A stretch of 64,000 nt of DNA from positions 53,807,283 to 53,871,282 of the forward strand of contig OY744607.1 in NCBI GenBank assembly GCA_963556255.1, read 5' to 3'. Position numbers and translations under genes: made by a program. Positions within the stretch are counted from its first letter, which is position 1; the number at the start of each line of letters is the position of its first letter. This DNA is from Allolobophora icterica (taxonomy: Eukaryota; Annelida; Clitellata; Crassiclitellata; Lumbricidae). Under the pieces are notes generated by a model. The model saw nothing but the letters and a program-made list of their open reading frames with translations, made no database searches and was not told the DNA's origin. Positions 62,066 through 64,000 of this stretch are shown one piece after another.

Positions 62066-63555
62066 ATAGCTGTTCTGGATCGTGGTGCTCCAGAAGCTAT
62101 TACTCTTCTCTATTACAGCCTTTGGTTGCTGTCTACGATATATAACAGACTTTGGTTCTGTCTGTATGGTTTCTTTATTGTCATCATTACGAATGTTTCT
62201 TTATACGCATTCAGAGTTCAGTAGCAGACGAATGTTCAATAACACAGTTGATAATAATGCGACGACTACCAGTACTACTATTCTAACTCTTAATAAGTAG
62301 AATGCCTATAGTGTCTGCTTAACCTAGACATGTCAGCCTAATACAGCTTGCGCAGTCTAAGCTACATTCTGCCTCGACCTTCCGCGACCACTGACTCTTC
62401 TGAACGACCTCCACACTCATTCTCCTGCTGACTGTCCCACCTACTCAATTACCCCTCTCAGTAATTCTCAGGTACATGGTTAAGGTATACTCCTGATTGG
62501 TTCGTTCCCTGTAGGCCCTTACCTTAGATTATTAGATTGGCATAGTTAAGCTATACTGGAAGGTTGTCCTAGTCTAACCTTACCTAAATCTACTGACGAA
62601 TAGAAAACCAGTAGGTTGGCCTTACTGACGCTGATGGATCACGTTCTGGAAGGTCCAAGAATCTCCAGCTGTTGACTAATTTGTATTACCAAAATAATCC
62701 ACTTGTCAATAACTAAAATCCTCGCTCGCAGCCTATCTTTGAAGACGGTGCTGATTAGAAGTTGGCCAGGTGCATACAGTTAATCTAGAGATGTCATCAC
62801 AACATCCTATTTCTATCTCAATAGGAGCCTCGATGTCTGGACACTAATCCATACTTTTCAGTGTTAACTACTAAAGAAGATTATTATTATAATTACTTTA
62901 CATACGTAAATGTAACTCTGTTATAATACCCTCCGTTCCGCAAGATCGAACGCCCTCGTTCGAAAAACGGATCTATCTTAATTCAGGAGCTAAAGAAGTG
63001 TCACATATTAATTACATGTCTACCATAAGCAAGTTAGAATAAATGATGAGTGTCATGAATGAAATGAGAGTGAGAGGCAGATAGATGTCCGAACTGTCCT
63101 ATGGAGCTGTACATTTCTCCAAGGAAGAGGGGTCTAAGTGCACGATTAGTCTCATTTACATAAATGCAGTTCCAAAACCTAATAACAGAATAAAGAAACT
63201 AAATTGAAATGCGCTATGACGGTAACAAAGTGGAATCAGATGTGAAAATGACGTGAAGATTTTTCTGACAACTGTTCGCATCACGTCTTTCGTATTTTCT
63301 CTGACCCGTTGACCTTGAGCCGAGTTGTGCAAATCGCTGTGCGTGTATGCCTGACAGCTTGACTTGCAAAGAGATTTGCCTTTGATTCTCAGCGCTCTCG
63401 GCCAATCCGTCAAAGTGTGACATACAACATTGCAAAAACACACACATATGTAATTTCATGCAAGAAGAGAAATATATTTAAACGCAAACGCGGAAAAGCA
63501 ACACTCTACATACTAAAATGACAAAGAAAGCAAAGGCATAAAATAAATGTAGGCC
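62066..63555. other. No recognisable gene or repeat
   Basis: AT-rich sequence with only short frames. I looked for the missing exons of cyclase copy 3 on the minus strand and found none. Confidence 0.5.
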
Positions 63556-63559
63556 TAAG

Positions 63560-63830
63560 TGTTGAATCGCTGTCTAGAGCTTATAAATACTAAGCTGCGT
63601 ACTAGATCACATAACTTCTCCCTGCCGCTCAAAGATGGCCGTAACTATATAAGCGTATCTTGCATCCTTTATAAAAATGCTTTCGGAAAACTCGCTGTAC
63701 AAATAAAACCCTGTACTCTTGTTGGCCATAGAATTGTCCTCTATAGTCTAGTTGTCGAAGTTGTATGTGTGTCAGCTCAATGTATGAATAACGAAGTTGA
63801 TTGATTGATTGAGTATTTGATTGATTGAAA
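63560..63830 (+). mobile_element. LINE 3' end fragment with (GATT)n tail
   Basis: Encodes LRTRSHNFSLPLKDGRNYI, similar to LRPRPHNFKLPAPNDRNYIA at 61000, then a GATTGATTGATT tail at 63797-63828. Confidence 0.7.
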
Positions 63831-64000
63831 TATATATATGCATAATCATGTGCGTATGCTAAGCTCACATCATAGACTGTGTGCTATCTGTAGCTGAATT
63901 AAAGACCTGCTGCAAAGATATGAAGTAATGCGCGACGGCATGCTTGACTGCTTGACTGACGATAAACTGCTGAATATGTGCTGCGATAGCTGAATCTTAT

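Overview
This window is nuclear DNA from an animal, most likely a marine invertebrate deuterostome such as an echinoderm, hemichordate or cephalochordate. The evidence is spliced exons with GT/AG boundaries, dense non-LTR (LINE), SINE, hAT and LTR retroelement debris, long microsatellites, and a Ty3/gypsy element whose integrase precedes its reverse transcriptase (the Gmr1-like order reported from deuterostomes). No bacterial operon, rRNA gene or CRISPR array was seen. The species call is an inference.

The host genes are tandem copies of one gene, all on the minus strand. I assembled an eight-exon ADP-ribosyl cyclase (CD38/BST1/Aplysia cyclase family) from short exons hidden among repeats. 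Copy 1 has exons at 25204-25023, 24050-23918, 16602-16512, 14426-14287, 12842-12769, 11646-11548, 10635-10549 and a last exon ending at 9886. Copy 2 has exons at 49491-49310, 48460-48328, 43676-43586, 37726-37587, 34745-34672, 33471-33373, 31404-31318 and a last exon ending at 30699. Copy 3 shows only exon 7 (59503-59417) and exon 8 (ending at 58762); the rest lies beyond the window or is lost. Exon phases join without a break, every boundary is GT/AG, and each copy has a conserved AATAAA after the stop; copies 1 and 2 also share a TATA-like box before exon 1. The predicted secreted protein keeps the two active-site tryptophans and the catalytic glutamate, but the TLEDT signature is altered. 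Differences between copies 1 and 2 are mostly amino-acid-changing, most strikingly in exons 1 and 2.

Region by region: 1-5824 is the 5' part of a Gmr1-like LTR retrotransposon (minus strand; gag-protease-integrase-RT in one open frame running off the left edge; LTR 5103-5824). From 5825 to about 59990 runs an array of roughly 20-28 kb units (intergenic block plus cyclase gene) present two full times and one partial time. The units differ by deletions and insertions: a solo LTR with a 5-bp target duplication at 15366-16086; at least seven hAT-type non-autonomous elements with 8-bp target duplications, several with the empty site preserved in the sister unit; LINE 3' fragments; SINEs; and expanded microsatellites. 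From about 60000 to 64000 lie LINE fragments and unassigned sequence.

Because the units are close paralogs, they work as an internal alignment. They show recurrent 5-7 bp differences in which TA in one copy is TAGGCCTA (or a close variant) in the other, which look like excision scars of an unidentified TA-targeting transposon. They also show an intronic tandem array built from units resembling the exon 6 donor site.
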